Part shown: positions 1 to 8,153 of the stretch, piece after piece
Layout: each line of letters starts with the position of its first letter
Numbering within the stretch: the stretch's first letter is position 1
NCBI GenBank assembly: GCA_029862125.1
Contig: JAOTXY010000035.1
Span: forward strand, 1 to 32,598
Reading direction: 5' to 3'
Source of the DNA: Gammaproteobacteria bacterium
GTDB taxonomy: Bacteria > Pseudomonadota > Gammaproteobacteria > GCA-001735895
DNA: 32,598 nt
Notes under the pieces: generated by a model
What the model was told of the DNA's origin: nothing
Database searches by the model: none
Seen by the model: the letters and a program-made list of their open reading frames with translations, nothing else
Translations under genes and position numbers: made by a program

Positions 1-1
1 T

Positions 2-685
2 GATTTCGCGGTGCTATCCGACATTCTCGGCGACGAAGATCATCTGGGTGATATGGATTTCAAGGTTGCCGGATCTACCGAAGGCATTACCGCATTGCAA
101 ATGGATATCAAGATTGACGGTATCACCACCGAGATCATGCAAAAGGCACTGGACCAGGCAAAGGATGGGCGCTTGCATATCCTGGGTGAAATGGCGAAGG
201 TCATTTCCGAAAGCCGTGAAGAAATGTCTGAATACGCGCCACGCCTGATCACCTTTAAAATTAATCCTGAAAAAATTCGCGATGTGATCGGTAAGGGCGG
301 GGCAACGATCCGTTCGATTACCGAGGAAACCGGTGCCACGATCGAGGTTGATGATGACGGCATGGTGAAAATCGCGTCGGTTGAGAAAGCCGCGGGTGAT
401 GAAGCCAGGCGCCGCGTCGAGCAGGTGACCGCCGATGTTGAGGTTGGCGTCATCTATGAAGGCAAGGTTGCCAAGATCATGGACTTCGGTGCCTTTGTTA
501 ACATCTTGCCGGGCAAGGATGGGCTAGTGCATATCTCGCAAATTTCTGACGAACGCGTCGAAAACGTCAGTGACAAACTGTCGGAAGGCGACATGGTTAA
601 GGTCAAGGTGCTTGAAGTTGATCGGCAGGGTCGTATTCGCCTGAGCATGAAGGCTGTCACCGAAGGCGAGGCCGCTGCGGTCTAG
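2..685 (+). CDS. pnp: polyribonucleotide nucleotidyltransferase (PNPase), 3' part
   Basis: PNPase degrades RNA 3' to 5' by phosphorolysis and is a core part of the degradosome. Only the C-terminal part, about 227 residues, lies in the window; the reading frame is open from base 2 with no start, so the gene begins upstream. The visible protein begins at the end of the second RNase PH domain ([17 protein letters not shown]). A KH domain follows, with its loop at [11 protein letters not shown], and then an S1 RNA-binding domain from about [17 protein letters not shown] to RIRLSMKAV. This is the normal PNPase domain order and a normal C-terminus. A strong terminator follows within 30 bases of the stop, so pnp is the last gene of its transcript. 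In related bacteria it follows rpsO, which would lie outside the window. Confidence 0.97.
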   Translation, partial: DFAVLSDILGDEDHLGDMDFKVAGSTEGITALQMDIKIDGITTEIMQKALDQAKDGRLHILGEMAKVISESREEMSEYAPRLITFKINPEKIRDVIGKGGATIRSITEETGATIEVDDDGMVKIASVEKAAGDEARRRVEQVTADVEVGVIYEGKVAKIMDFGAFVNILPGKDGLVHISQISDERVENVSDKLSEGDMVKVKVLEVDRQGRIRLSMKAVTEGEAAAV

Positions 686-711
686 CTAAGTAAGTAATAG
701 TCCAGGTAACG

Positions 712-738
712 AAGGGGAAACAATGTTTCCCCTTTTTT
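712..738 (+). terminator. rho-independent terminator after pnp
   Basis: A perfect 10-base-pair stem (AAGGGGAAAC at 712-721 with GTTTCCCCTT at 725-734) closes a three-base loop and runs directly into a T tract ending at 738. It lies 27 bases after the pnp stop. Read on the minus strand there is no comparable T run, so it appears to serve pnp rather than the converging zinc-finger operon. Confidence 0.9.
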
Positions 739-856
739 GTGCCTGCAAGGAATGTTGATTCTAGTTTAAAACCTGAGCTTCGAAGTTGAAGCGCAGCTGC
801 GAGTGACTGATAACTGTGGTTTAGCCTGGGCTCTGCGGTATTCCGCGAGTAGAGAT

Positions 857-1069
857 TTAAAGTAGTTTGAATAGCGCACCGCAGTAGGGGCACCTGGCTT
901 CGCCACCATTCTCCGCAACGGGAATATAAACCTTAGGATGTGAATTCCACAAACTGGAACCTTCCTGCGGGCAGTGGATTGGCAAATCATCCATTTTAAC
1001 TTCAACTGCGGTTTTCGCATTGGGTGTCGAAAATGCGCCCTGATTAGATGCTGTATCTGGATTGACCAT
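857..1069 (-). CDS. small CHCC-type zinc-finger protein
   Basis: This 70-residue protein carries the pattern Cys33, His44, Cys60, Cys63 (IHCPQEGSSLWNSHPKVYIP and then RCPYCGALFKL). That pattern fits the zf-CHCC family, which is related to the zinc-binding mitochondrial complex I subunit NDUFS6. The bacterial proteins have no firmly assigned function. The gene starts 7 bases after the ilvE stop, so it is the last gene of a glnE-ilvE-zinc-finger operon; as I recall, a similar order occurs in other gammaproteobacteria. The first 22 residues look disordered and the metal-binding core fills the rest. The 686-856 spacer downstream holds the pnp terminator and only a weak stem (777-792) as a possible terminator for this strand. 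Confidence 0.82.
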   Translation of the reverse strand: MVNPDTASNQGAFSTPNAKTAVEVKMDDLPIHCPQEGSSLWNSHPKVYIPVAENGGEARCPYCGALFKLL

Positions 1070-1076
1070 GGATTAT

Positions 1077-2000
1077 CTATTTTATAAAAGTTAGCAAGTC
1101 TAGGTATTTTTCGTTACGACCATGCACCAGATCAAAATAATCGGATTGCAGGCGCTCGGTTATCGGGCCGCGCGTGCCACTGCCAACAGGTCGATTATCA
1201 AGCTCAGCAATAGGTGTGACCTCTGCCGCGGTGCCCGTGAAAAAAGCTTCGTCGGCAACATAAATTTCATCGCGTGTGAGTCGCTTTTCAATAATCTCCA
1301 GGCCCTGGTCTGCGGCGAGATTGAAAATGGTCTTGCGCGTAATGCCGTTTAATGCGGTTGTCGTTTCAGGCGTATAGATTACGCTATCGCGAATGACAAA
1401 GATATTCTCACCGCTGCCTTCGGCGACATATCCTTCAGGGTCGAGCAACAGGGCCTCGTCGTAACCGTCTTTCAGTGCCTCACCGAGTGCGACCATCGAG
1501 TTGATGTACTGTCCGTTTGCCTTGGCCTTGGTCAGGGCGATATTCGGATGATGGCGCGTATAGGAAGAGGTCTTGATGCGAATTCCTTTTTCCAGTCCCT
1601 CCTGGCCAAGGTAGGAACCCCATTCCCAGGCGGCGACGATGCAGTGCACGCTCAGGTTGTCAGCGCGCAAACCCATGCCCTCGGAGCCGTAAAAGACCAT
1701 CGGCCGGATGTAGGCGCTTTCAAGATCATTGTCGCGTACCGCGGCGACCTGGGCCTCCATCAATTGCTTTTTGTCAAAAGGAATCGCCATGCCGAGTACC
1801 TTGCAGGAATCCAGCAGGCGCGAGGTATGCGCGTCCAGCGCGAAAATTGCAGTACCCTGGTCGGCATGATAAGCACGCACACCCTCAAAGCAGCCCATGC
1901 CATAGTGCAAGGTGTGGGTTAAGACGTGTACCGTGGCATCACGCCAGGCGACCATTTCGCCGTCAAACCAGATGAAGCCATCGCGATCATCCATCGACAT
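1077..2000 (-). CDS. ilvE: branched-chain amino acid aminotransferase
   Basis: IlvE is a cytosolic PLP enzyme that catalyses the last step of leucine, isoleucine and valine synthesis by transferring the amino group from glutamate. Fold type IV features are visible: WFDGEMVAWRDATVHVLTHT and the glycine-rich HYGMGCFEGVRAY near the N-terminus, the PLP-lysine region NIALTKAKANGQYINSM, and VAEGSGENIFVIRD plus TGTAAEVTPI in the C-terminal half. The frame could open at 2027, but I chose the ATG at 2000 because an AGGAGA ribosome site sits 7 bases upstream. This gives 307 residues, close to the 309 of E. coli IlvE, and leaves only 2 bases after the glnE stop. Expression is therefore probably coupled to glnE, tying branched-chain synthesis to a nitrogen-control gene. 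Confidence 0.93.
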   Translation of the reverse strand: MSMDDRDGFIWFDGEMVAWRDATVHVLTHTLHYGMGCFEGVRAYHADQGTAIFALDAHTSRLLDSCKVLGMAIPFDKKQLMEAQVAAVRDNDLESAYIRPMVFYGSEGMGLRADNLSVHCIVAAWEWGSYLGQEGLEKGIRIKTSSYTRHHPNIALTKAKANGQYINSMVALGEALKDGYDEALLLDPEGYVAEGSGENIFVIRDSVIYTPETTTALNGITRKTIFNLAADQGLEIIEKRLTRDEIYVADEAFFTGTAAEVTPIAELDNRPVGSGTRGPITERLQSDYFDLVHGRNEKYLDLLTFIK

Positions 2001-2002
2001 TT

Positions 2003-4837
2003 TCAATTCTCCTGCAAGCTGAAACATTCGTTCCAGCAGTTAACAACATGGTTTACCTGCTCAGCAATTATTTCGGCGTCAACTTCGGCGGACTGGTTTT
2101 GCAGCACGGATTCGTGCAACAACCGATGATAGGTCTGGTAAATTTCAACCAGTTGCGATTGCGAACTGGTGATCAGATTTAACCGAAATAACTCGTTTAG
2201 CAGGCGAATATTATCAGAATATAAACAATCGGAGCCAATATTATTTGCCTCTGCAAGCACCCAGAATTGCACCAGGAATTCGATGTCGACCATACCGCCG
2301 CGAGATTGTTTCAAATCTATACGCTCACCCTCCGGGGGGCGCTTGTTGCGATATATCCGTTCCCGCATTTCAGCGATATCATGGCGCAGTTTGTCAAGGT
2401 CGCGCGGTATCCTGAGTACCTGTTCGCGGATGCGATTAAACTCGGGCACCAGGGCCGGGTCACCGGCAACCACGCGGGCGCGTACCAGCGCCTGGTGCTC
2501 CCAGGTCCAGGCCTTTTCCAGCTGGTAACGCAGGTAGGCCTGCGTCGATGATACCAGCAGACCCGAAGATCCTTCCGGCCGCAGCCTGGAGTCGATTTCA
2601 TAAAGTTTGCCCGACGCTGTCAGTACGCTGGTCATGGAAATAATTTTCTGTGCCAGGCGCGCAAAATAGGTCGAGTTTTCGACCGACTTGTCACCGTTGG
2701 TATGCTGTTGTTCACCCTCGGAGTCGTGCAGGAAAATAAGGTCGAGGTCCGACTGGTAGTGCATCTCGGAGCCGCCAAGCTTGCCGTAGCCCACGATCCC
2801 GAAATTTGCCTTACGGCGGATTCCGGCAACACTGCATTCTGGTATGCCGAACTGTTGTTGCAAGGCTTTTTCGGCTAGCTGGTAGACTGACTCCAGCACG
2901 ACCTCCGCGAGTTCACTGAGGCAGCGGCTAACCTGGTCGGCGTCGATCTCTTCGGCCAGCTCCGCGCAGGCGATCACCAGGGTTTGTTCGCGTTTGAATA
3001 ATCGCAGGCTATCAAGTTCGAGCTCGGTATCGCCCTCGATGTTGGCAAGCTGCTGTTGCAAACGCTGCAGTAAAACTGCTTTATCGAATCGGTTCTGGTC
3101 ACCCGCCTGGATCAGGTTCTCGAGCAACATGGGGTACTGCGAGACTTCCCCGGCAATCCAGGCACTTTTTTCGAACAGGGAGGAGAGTTTTTGCAATAAG
3201 GCCTGGTTCTGAAACAGCAGTTCAAAATAGACACTGCGTCCCGCTATCGATGAAAACAAGCGCATGAAACGTTGAAACAGGATATCGGGATTGGCACTGG
3301 GTCGAATGGCCTCGATCAAAATCGGCATCAGGGTGCCGAAGCGCTGCTTGGCCTTGGCTGACATAAAGCTCCAGGCTTTAGATTGCAGGAACCGGTTGAG
3401 CAGCTGGTTAATAGCCTCCGCCTTGTCGATATTGGATTTAGTGATGAACTCCCACTCTCTGCTGTCGTCGGTAGCGTCGGCGAAACCGTCGTCAAGAACC
3501 GGTTCAGCAATAGATGCGACTTCCTGTTTGAACAACTCGCTAAAATAAAAACTGACCCGGTCCCGATGTTGTTGCAGTTGAACAAGCAGCGTATCCCAGT
3601 TGGCAATGTTCATGGTCTTGGCAATGCGGGCCTGTTGCTCCAGGTTATCCGGTAAATCATGGGTTTGCTGGTCGTTGTACATCTGGATGCGATTTTCAAG
3701 CAACCTTAGAAAGCAATAGGCTTCACGCAGTTTTTGAATGGTTTCGCTATCGACAATTTCATCTTGCTCGAGCGCGTCAAAGCAGGCAAAAATCCCGGTC
3801 TTCTGTAACTGGTGATTACGTCCGCCCTTCAGGATTTGAAATGCCTGCACGAAAAACTCGATTTCCCGAATCCCGCCCTGGCCAACCTTTATATTGACTC
3901 GCATCCGTCCGGATTTCGCCTGCGAATCAATCTTTTGCTTGAGCCCGGCAAGGCCATCAAACACCCGGTAATCGTGATACTTGCGGTACACAAAGGGTTT
4001 GAGCATTGATACAAGGTATTTGCGACTGGCCTCGCTACCCGTTAACACGCGAGCCTTGACCATGGCATACTGTTCCCACTCGCGCCCGTGTAGCTGGTAG
4101 TAGTGCTCGAGCGCACTGTGACTCAGGGCCACCGGTCCGGATTCCCCCCAGGGTCGCAAGCGCAGGTCAACTCGATAAACGAAACCTTCTGCAGTCGCTT
4201 CGCTCAGCACCTGGCTGGTGAGCCTTACCAGGCGATTAAAGTATTCCTGGTAACTCAGTTGTCCGTAGCCGGAGAGTTCTCCATCGCTGTCATAACAGCA
4301 GATCAGATCGATATCGGAAGAAAAATTAAGTTCGCGCCCACCCAGTTTACCCATGGCGATAACATTCAACTCCATCACGTCGCCGTTAGATTCCAGGGGT
4401 TGACCATGTTTTGCCGATAATTGCAGTTGGCAGGCCTTGAGGGCGGTCCTGATCGACTGGTCGGCGAGGTCGCTCAAATGACGCAGGATCATCTCGACCG
4501 GGATAGAGGCCACCACGTCGAGATAAATAATCTCGACCATTTTTTGATGTCGATACAGGCGCAATTGTTTCTTGAGGTGTTGCAGATCAATTTTGTCCTG
4601 TGCCTCGAGGTCAATGATTTCCAATTCCAATGTAAATTTTTCGAGTCGGGGCAGGGCGTCAATCCAGTCCGGGTGGCGATGTAGTTGCTGCAGGGCATAG
4701 GGGCTCGCGATCGCGAGACGTTCGATATTTTCGATCACCCCGGCCCCGACCTGTTTCGATTCGAGGTATTCGGCGACCCCCTGCCACTGGATACGATTTT
4801 CAGCTGACAGGGTTTGATTATCCGGAATGGTATTCAT
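2003..4837 (-). CDS. glnE: bifunctional glutamine synthetase adenylyltransferase/adenylyl-removing enzyme
   Basis: GlnE attaches AMP to glutamine synthetase to switch it off and removes it to switch it on, under control of P-II and glutamine. The 944-residue length matches the family (E. coli 946). Two nucleotidyltransferase domains are visible. The N-terminal one has GKLGGRELNFSSDIDLI at about residues 163-179, with Asp175 and Asp177 as metal ligands. The C-terminal one has GKLGGSEMHYQSDLDLIFL near residues 680-700. Each is followed by the usual helical region, with VNIKVGQGGIREIEFFVQ and LKQSRGGMVDIEFLVQFW as signatures. It is the first gene of the minus-strand operon, starting at the ATG at 4837. 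A P-II gene, its expected regulator, lies about 25 kb away at 29295. Confidence 0.97.
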   Translation of the reverse strand: MNTIPDNQTLSAENRIQWQGVAEYLESKQVGAGVIENIERLAIASPYALQQLHRHPDWIDALPRLEKFTLELEIIDLEAQDKIDLQHLKKQLRLYRHQKMVEIIYLDVVASIPVEMILRHLSDLADQSIRTALKACQLQLSAKHGQPLESNGDVMELNVIAMGKLGGRELNFSSDIDLICCYDSDGELSGYGQLSYQEYFNRLVRLTSQVLSEATAEGFVYRVDLRLRPWGESGPVALSHSALEHYYQLHGREWEQYAMVKARVLTGSEASRKYLVSMLKPFVYRKYHDYRVFDGLAGLKQKIDSQAKSGRMRVNIKVGQGGIREIEFFVQAFQILKGGRNHQLQKTGIFACFDALEQDEIVDSETIQKLREAYCFLRLLENRIQMYNDQQTHDLPDNLEQQARIAKTMNIANWDTLLVQLQQHRDRVSFYFSELFKQEVASIAEPVLDDGFADATDDSREWEFITKSNIDKAEAINQLLNRFLQSKAWSFMSAKAKQRFGTLMPILIEAIRPSANPDILFQRFMRLFSSIAGRSVYFELLFQNQALLQKLSSLFEKSAWIAGEVSQYPMLLENLIQAGDQNRFDKAVLLQRLQQQLANIEGDTELELDSLRLFKREQTLVIACAELAEEIDADQVSRCLSELAEVVLESVYQLAEKALQQQFGIPECSVAGIRRKANFGIVGYGKLGGSEMHYQSDLDLIFLHDSEGEQQHTNGDKSVENSTYFARLAQKIISMTSVLTASGKLYEIDSRLRPEGSSGLLVSSTQAYLRYQLEKAWTWEHQALVRARVVAGDPALVPEFNRIREQVLRIPRDLDKLRHDIAEMRERIYRNKRPPEGERIDLKQSRGGMVDIEFLVQFWVLAEANNIGSDCLYSDNIRLLNELFRLNLITSSQSQLVEIYQTYHRLLHESVLQNQSAEVDAEIIAEQVNHVVNCWNECFSLQEN
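2008..2013 (-). promoter_or_regulatory. ribosome binding site that fixes the ilvE start
   Basis: On the minus strand AGGAGA lies 7 bases before the ATG at 2000 and within the last codons of glnE. It favours the 2000 start over the upstream in-frame codon at 2027 and suggests translational coupling between glnE and ilvE. Confidence 0.75.
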
Positions 4838-4845
4838 AATTTAAT

Positions 4846-4864
4846 GCGAATGAGAACTGTTATT
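4846..4864. promoter_or_regulatory. candidate Fur box upstream of the iron transporter
   Basis: The 19 bases agree with the classical Fur consensus at 12 of 19 positions. The inner part is an imperfect 7-1-7 inverted repeat (TGAGAAC, T, GTTATTA) with 5 of 7 pairs. It lies in the 199-base spacer between divergent glnE and the ferric permease gene, where an iron-responsive operator would be expected. The match alone is marginal; the position is what makes it plausible. The rest of the spacer is AT-rich and holds a small CGTGG/CCACG stem (4908-4930). Confidence 0.45.
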
Positions 4865-4991
4865 ATTTACGTTCTTATCTATATTCATTAGAATCTGTGC
4901 GTATTTTCGTGGTTTTGGGTTATTTCCACGTATGGCAAGTTTAGCGCTGAAACGAGTATGCAAACCAGTTAATTTAGCTGGATTGAGGAAA

Positions 4992-5030
4992 ATGAAACTG
5001 CCGGGTTTTAAGGAATCCTGGCGGCCTTAA
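4992..5030 (+). other. possible 12-codon leader ORF before the permease
   Basis: An ATG at 4992, preceded closely by GAGGA, opens a short frame reading MKLPGFKESWRP and then TAA. It is in the same frame as the permease gene downstream, which has no strong ribosome site of its own. It may be a leader peptide, the remnant of an older N-terminus cut off by a stop, or chance. Confidence 0.25.
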
Positions 5031-5036
5031 CTATCT

Positions 5037-6707
5037 TTGGGTTGTAACCATCAGACTACAGTGACCGCAAGCTATCCCTACCTGCAACGACTATGGAAAC
5101 CCGGAATACTACTGGTTGCACTGCTGTTCAGTTTGCCGATTTTCACCATCGCGAGTTTTATCATCCATCCAACTAACGAGGTCTGGCAGCATTTACTCGA
5201 TACGGTACTGAGTGAGTACCTGGTAAACTCGGCGCTGCTGATGTTGGGTGTCGGCGCTGGCACCCTGGTGATCGGGGTTGGATGTGCGTGGTTGACCAGC
5301 GTATGTATTTTTCCAGGGAAGCGTTTTTTTGCTTGGGCCTTGCTGCTACCGCTGGCTTTTCCGGCCTACATAATCGCCTATACCTATACCGGGATGTTCG
5401 ATTATGCAGGCCCGGTGCAAACCTGGATCAGGGACACGACCGGCTGGGGATTGCACGATTACTTTTTTCCCGAGGTGCGTTCGCTGGGTGGTGCGGTAAC
5501 GATGTTTTCGCTGGTGCTTTATCCCTACGTATACCTGCTCTCGCGTGCTGCCTTTCTTGAGCAGTCAGTTTGCGTGCTGGAGGTGAGCCGGACCCTGGGT
5601 TGTTCGGTCTGGTCGAGTTTTTACCGGGTCGCATTGCCGTTGGCCCGGCCTGCGATTGTCGCGGGTTTATCGTTGGCACTGATGGAAACCCTGGCCGATT
5701 ACGGTGCGGTTTCCTATTTCGGATTAGGCGTTTTTACGACCGGGATATTTCGTACCTGGTTCGGGCTTGGCGATGGTACCGCGGCGGCCAAGCTGGCCGC
5801 TATCCTGCTGATGTTTGTATTCGTGCTTGTCGTCATCGAGCGCTGGTCACGCAAGCAGTCCCGGTATCATCATACTTCGAATCGCTACAGTGCCTTACCC
5901 CAGTATCGGCTCGTTGGATACCATGCCGGCCTCGCGTTTTGCGCCTGTTTTATCCCGTTACTGCTGGGTTTCCTGCTGCCGGCCTACCAGCTTGCCGCCT
6001 GGGCATTTGAAACCTACGAGCACATGATCGATATCTCCTTCGTGAAACTCACTCTCCATTCGATCAGCCTCGCATTAAGCGCTGCGGCGCTCGCGGTTGT
6101 GATTGCACTTTTCCTGGCCTACGGTAAACGGCTGTTCAGCAGCAATACGGTTGCGACATCGATTCGCATGGTCGCAACCGGTTATGCGATACCCGGTACC
6201 GTGGTTGCCGTTGGCGTCATCATTCCCTTCGCGTGGATCGACAACAGCCTCGACAGCCTAATGCGCGAACATTTCGGATATTCCACTGGATTACTGTTAA
6301 GTGGCAGCCTGTTTGCGGTGATGTTTGCCTACATGGTTCGTTTTCTCTCCGTTTCGATTCAATCGGTTGAATCGGGACTGGGCAAGATTAAACTGTCGAT
6401 GGACGAGGCCGCACGTTCGCTGGCGTACACGCCCATTGAAATTCTGATGAAGGTCCATTTACCCCTGATGAAAGGGACGGTGCTGACAGCATTTCTGATC
6501 GTATTTGTCGACGTCATGAAAGAACTGCCGGCGACGCTGATACTGCGTCCCTTCAATTTCAACACGCTTGCGGTACGCGCATTCGAACTTGCGTCGGATG
6601 AACGCCTGGCCGATTCGTCTACCGCGGCCTTGATGATAGTGGTTGTGGGACTGGTGCCTGTTATCCTGTTAAGCCATAGTATTAGCGCTTCACGAGTTGG
6701 CTCATGA
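5037..6707 (+). CDS. fbpB: ferric iron ABC transporter permease (FbpB/SfuB type)
   Basis: This is the membrane channel of a binding-protein-dependent ABC importer of the ferric iron family. The 556-residue protein is a fused double permease: a first transmembrane segment at about residues 22-45, then two halves each with a coupling (EAA) loop. The loops are EVSRTLGCSVWSSFYRVALP near 181-200 and DEAARSLAYTPIEILMKVHL near 455-475. The length and double-permease form are typical of FbpB/SfuB. The start is uncertain: the frame opens with TTG at 5037, GTG at 5061 is an alternative, and neither has a good ribosome site. The stop overlaps the ATPase start by 4 bases. No periplasmic FbpA-type gene is adjacent. 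A sulfate or other substrate cannot be excluded, but the double-permease form and the Fur-like site favour iron. Confidence 0.85.
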   Translation: MGCNHQTTVTASYPYLQRLWKPGILLVALLFSLPIFTIASFIIHPTNEVWQHLLDTVLSEYLVNSALLMLGVGAGTLVIGVGCAWLTSVCIFPGKRFFAWALLLPLAFPAYIIAYTYTGMFDYAGPVQTWIRDTTGWGLHDYFFPEVRSLGGAVTMFSLVLYPYVYLLSRAAFLEQSVCVLEVSRTLGCSVWSSFYRVALPLARPAIVAGLSLALMETLADYGAVSYFGLGVFTTGIFRTWFGLGDGTAAAKLAAILLMFVFVLVVIERWSRKQSRYHHTSNRYSALPQYRLVGYHAGLAFCACFIPLLLGFLLPAYQLAAWAFETYEHMIDISFVKLTLHSISLALSAAALAVVIALFLAYGKRLFSSNTVATSIRMVATGYAIPGTVVAVGVIIPFAWIDNSLDSLMREHFGYSTGLLLSGSLFAVMFAYMVRFLSVSIQSVESGLGKIKLSMDEAARSLAYTPIEILMKVHLPLMKGTVLTAFLIVFVDVMKELPATLILRPFNFNTLAVRAFELASDERLADSSTAALMIVVVGLVPVILLSHSISASRVGS

Positions 6708-7750
6708 CATCCCAGCTAGAGGTCGAGAAACTGGATGCTGGATATGGAGATCTGCAGGTCTTGAACCAGGTTACCTTTACGCTGCAACCGGGCGAAATTG
6801 GATGCATGCTGGGGCCTAGCGGTTGCGGTAAAACGACGGTTTTACGTGCCATCGCGGGTTTTGAACCGGCCTGGCGCGGGCGCATCCTGATAGACGATGT
6901 CGAAGTCAGTTCCAGGAAAATCTACCTGCCTCCCGAAAAACGTAATATCGGTATGGTGTTCCAGGATTTTGCACTGTTTCCGCATCTAAGGGTTGAAGAC
7001 AACGTGCGTTTCGGGTTGAAGGGTTTAAGCGGACAGGAACAGCAGACACGCATCCAGGAATTGCTTGCGATCGTTGGCATGCCCGCCTATGCGCACGCCT
7101 ATCCGCACCAGCTCTCGGGGGGGCAGCAGCAACGAGTTGCGTTGGCGCGTGCACTGGCTCCTCGTCCCAGTATCCTGTTGCTGGATGAGCCATTTTCCAA
7201 CATGGATGTGGAACTTCGTGAACAACTGGCGCGCGAGGTCAGAAGTATCCTTAAACAGGAGAACAATACCGCCATACTGGTAACCCACGATCAAAACGAG
7301 GCCTTTGCGATGGCCGACCAGATCTGCGTCATGAACGAAGGCAGCATCCTGCAGCAGGGCAGCGGTTATGACCTTTATCACCGGCCGGCTAATCGATTCG
7401 TGGCAGATTTTATCGGGCAGGGGGTCATTATTCCGGCGACGGTCGAGAGCGCGAATTCCGTCAAGACTCCGCTGGGTGTTATTGAAGGTGACAACAGGAT
7501 CGAAGCTGAACCCGGTTCGATGGTAGATGTATTAATTCGACCTGATGATGTTATCCATGATGACGAGTCTGATGACTCGGCGATTGTTGTCGAAAAGGCG
7601 TTTCGGGGTGCTGATTTCCTGTATTTTTTACGAATGGATAGTGGAATAGAGGTTATGTGCCTTGCACCGAGCCACCATAACCATAAAATTAACGAACGCA
7701 TCGGGATCCGGCTCAATGTTGACCACCTGGTCACCTTTTCCCGCAACTAG
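6704..7750 (+). CDS. fbpC: ferric iron ABC transporter ATP-binding protein (FbpC type)
   Basis: This is the cytosolic ATPase that powers the preceding permease. The Walker A motif is GPSGCGKTT (residues 37-45), the ABC signature is LSGGQQQR (137-144), and Walker B is ILLLDEPFSNMD (157-168), followed by the H-loop in ILVTHDQNEA. The C-terminal third, from about residue 235, has the beta-rich pattern expected of a TOBE-type regulatory domain (DVLIRPDDVIHDDESD). The 348-residue length matches FbpC and related sugar/iron importer ATPases. The ATG overlaps the permease stop (ATGA), so the two are made together, presumably under the upstream Fur-like site. The iron assignment comes from the partner permease; the ATPase alone would not settle the substrate. 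Confidence 0.88.
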   Translation: MTSQLEVEKLDAGYGDLQVLNQVTFTLQPGEIGCMLGPSGCGKTTVLRAIAGFEPAWRGRILIDDVEVSSRKIYLPPEKRNIGMVFQDFALFPHLRVEDNVRFGLKGLSGQEQQTRIQELLAIVGMPAYAHAYPHQLSGGQQQRVALARALAPRPSILLLDEPFSNMDVELREQLAREVRSILKQENNTAILVTHDQNEAFAMADQICVMNEGSILQQGSGYDLYHRPANRFVADFIGQGVIIPATVESANSVKTPLGVIEGDNRIEAEPGSMVDVLIRPDDVIHDDESDDSAIVVEKAFRGADFLYFLRMDSGIEVMCLAPSHHNHKINERIGIRLNVDHLVTFSRN

Positions 7751-7775
7751 AACTGAATTCGAAGCTCGAGTTTAA

Positions 7776-8138
7776 ATGATCAGCAAAATACTCGTTACCC
7801 TGGCGGTAATCGTCGCATGTATGTGGATGCTAGCGGCACGTTCGAAACCCGAACTCAGGAAGGTTGCAAATCCCGATGCCGAACGCAGGAAAAAACACCT
7901 GCGTAATGCGGCGATCGGGTTCATGATTATCATGTCGATCGCCGCCGGTGTGATGATTTATCTCGAGTTCGATAAGCGAACCGCGGTTGTAACCGTGCAC
8001 GTCATCAACACCCAGTCAGGCGCCAAGAAGTCTTACCGGGTTATGAAAGACGATATCCACAGCGATGGATTTACTACGCTCGACGGGCTGCAGGTATTCG
8101 TTGCAGGTATCGAGCGCATCGAAATCGAAACCCGCTAG
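7776..8138 (+). CDS. small two-segment membrane protein of unknown function
   Basis: I do not recognise this 120-residue protein. It has a hydrophobic segment at about residues 3-21 (ILVTLAVIVACMWMLAA), a basic stretch with RRKKHLRN at about 38-45, and a second hydrophobic segment at about 47-66 (AAIGFMIIMSIAAGVMIYLE). A short beta-rich tail of about 50 residues follows (AVVTVHVINTQSGAKKSYRV). If it is a hairpin in the inner membrane, the basic loop would be cytosolic and the tail periplasmic. The gene starts 25 bases after the transporter ATPase and ends 15 bases before the convergent adk stop, so it may ride on the iron-transporter transcript. Codon use looks like that of its neighbours and the frame is well used, which supports a real gene. 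Confidence 0.7.
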   Translation: MISKILVTLAVIVACMWMLAARSKPELRKVANPDAERRKKHLRNAAIGFMIIMSIAAGVMIYLEFDKRTAVVTVHVINTQSGAKKSYRVMKDDIHSDGFTTLDGLQVFVAGIERIEIETR

Positions 8139-8153
8139 ATTGACTACCAGGGA

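Noticed and set aside
777-792. Small stem as terminator for the glnE-ilvE-zinc-finger operon
   Set aside because: Only five base pairs and no adjacent T run on the minus strand.
5570-6010. 146-codon plus-strand ORF inside the permease gene
   Set aside because: It is in another frame of a well-supported membrane protein and has no recognisable domain.
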